Shown piece after piece: positions 63,963 to 64,000 of a stretch of DNA of 64,000 nucleotides. The stretch comes from Viola odorata (taxonomy: Eukaryota > Streptophyta > Magnoliopsida > Malpighiales > Violaceae). A program made the position numbers and the translations under genes. How positions within the stretch are numbered: the stretch's first letter is position 1; the number at the start of each line of letters is the position of its first letter. The stretch covers positions 29,978,040 to 30,042,039 of the forward strand of contig OY829546.1 in the NCBI GenBank assembly GCA_963691705.1. The letters run 5' to 3'. The notes under the pieces are model-generated. The model was not told where the DNA came from, ran no database searches, and saw only the letters and a list, made by a program, of their open reading frames with translations.

Positions 63963-64000
63963 AGTCTCGTTCTTTTTCCAAAAATATCATAGATTATTTT
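63963..64000. repeat. U57: first 38 bases of the next unit
   Basis: The array is cut by the window edge. The two linked sites before this head (ATA loop, AACAC) mark it as type B. Confidence 0.95.

Larger units (their letters stand above)
1..64000. repeat. Satellite array of 1139/1154-bp units, 56 full copies plus 38 bases
   Basis: The sequence is the same unit repeated head to tail in one orientation from the first to the last base. Landmarks such as the AGTCTCGTTC head and the CCAAACCCTAG pair recur every 1139 or 1154 bp. The size classes are 1154 bp (U1-U5, U13, U16, U29, U31, U34, U36, U38, U40), 1122 bp (U48) and 1139 bp (the remaining 42). The 15-bp difference is one extra copy of an internal minisatellite unit, and the 1122-bp unit carries a 17-bp deletion. 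Units differ from each other by only a few substitutions. There is no inverted unit, no foreign insertion and no unique DNA. This is typical of a long plant satellite, possibly centromeric, pericentromeric or subtelomeric; the location cannot be told from sequence alone. Confidence 0.98.

Noticed and set aside
1..64000. CRISPR array
   Set aside because: The repeat is over 1.1 kb with no unique spacers between short repeats, there are no cas genes, and the motifs are those of plant DNA.
1..64000. Ribosomal DNA intergenic spacer or tandem gene cluster
   Set aside because: No rRNA, 5S, tRNA or snRNA sequence could be recognised in the unit, and no transcribed gene separates the repeats.
1..64000. 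Assembly artefact made by repeating one read
   Set aside because: Units carry many private and periodically shared variants, three length classes and ordered HOR domains, which simple duplication of one read would not produce. Local copy-number errors in near-identical blocks such as 18330-28580 remain possible.

Overview
The window is one uninterrupted head-to-tail tandem array (satellite DNA) with no unique sequence at either edge. I count 56 complete units and the first 38 bases of a 57th. Unit starts, set at the shared AGTCTCGTTC, are 1, 1155, 2309, 3463, 4617, 5771, 6910, 8049, 9188, 10327, 11466, 12605, 13744, 14898, 16037, 17176, 18330, 19469, 20608, 21747, 22886, 24025, 25164, 26303, 27442, 28581, 29720, 30859, 31998, 33152, 34291, 35445, 36584, 37723, 38877, 40016, 41170, 42309, 43463, 44602, 45756, 46895, 48034, 49173, 50312, 51451, 52590, 53729, 54851, 55990, 57129, 58268, 59407, 60546, 61685, 62824 and 63963. 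They are called U1-U57 below. Unit lengths are 1139 bp (42 units), 1154 bp (13 units) and 1122 bp (U48). These sum to 63,962, plus 38 bases, which fills the window exactly.

The organism is most likely a flowering plant. Each unit carries telo-box motifs (AAACCCTAG), a site-II motif (TGGGCC) and what looks like the skeleton of a plant Ty3/gypsy-type LTR retrotransposon read on the minus strand. In minus-strand order this is: a short ATG-started reading frame; a relic resembling the polyprotein C-terminus (D-S-R-A-N-L, then two stops, then E-G-G-D); a polypurine tract; a promoter with site-II, telo-box and TATA elements; a 15-bp minisatellite around the expected start site; an AATAAA signal; and a long leader-like segment. 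I infer that the satellite arose by tandem amplification of an internally deleted retroelement. No species can be named.

The array is a mosaic of local higher-order repeats (HORs). U1-U5 are a dimer of 2308 bp. U7-U15 are a trimer of about 3417 bp, with U6 and U16 as transitional units. U17-U25 are near-identical monomers. U26-U28 and U29-U40 show dimeric alternation (2293 bp in the second block), interrupted by the chimeric U33. U41-U56 are a distinct subfamily with an internal trimer (U43-U48) and a tetramer of 4556 bp (U49-U56). Two linked head haplotypes run through the array. Type A (AAA hairpin loop, AAGAC, TTTAAA) is in U1-U7, U10, U13, U16, U29, U31, U33, U34, U36, U38 and U40. Type B (ATA, AACAC, TTAAAA) is in all others. 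The sixth 15-bp minisatellite unit occurs only on type A heads.

I see no functional protein-coding gene, RNA gene, transposase, CRISPR array or bacterial feature. The short open frames recur because the unit recurs, and they carry inherited stops and non-ATG starts. Sub-unit features are described once, in U1 coordinates. For the same site in another unit, add the unit start minus 1, and for positions beyond about 183 subtract 15 in 1139-bp units.
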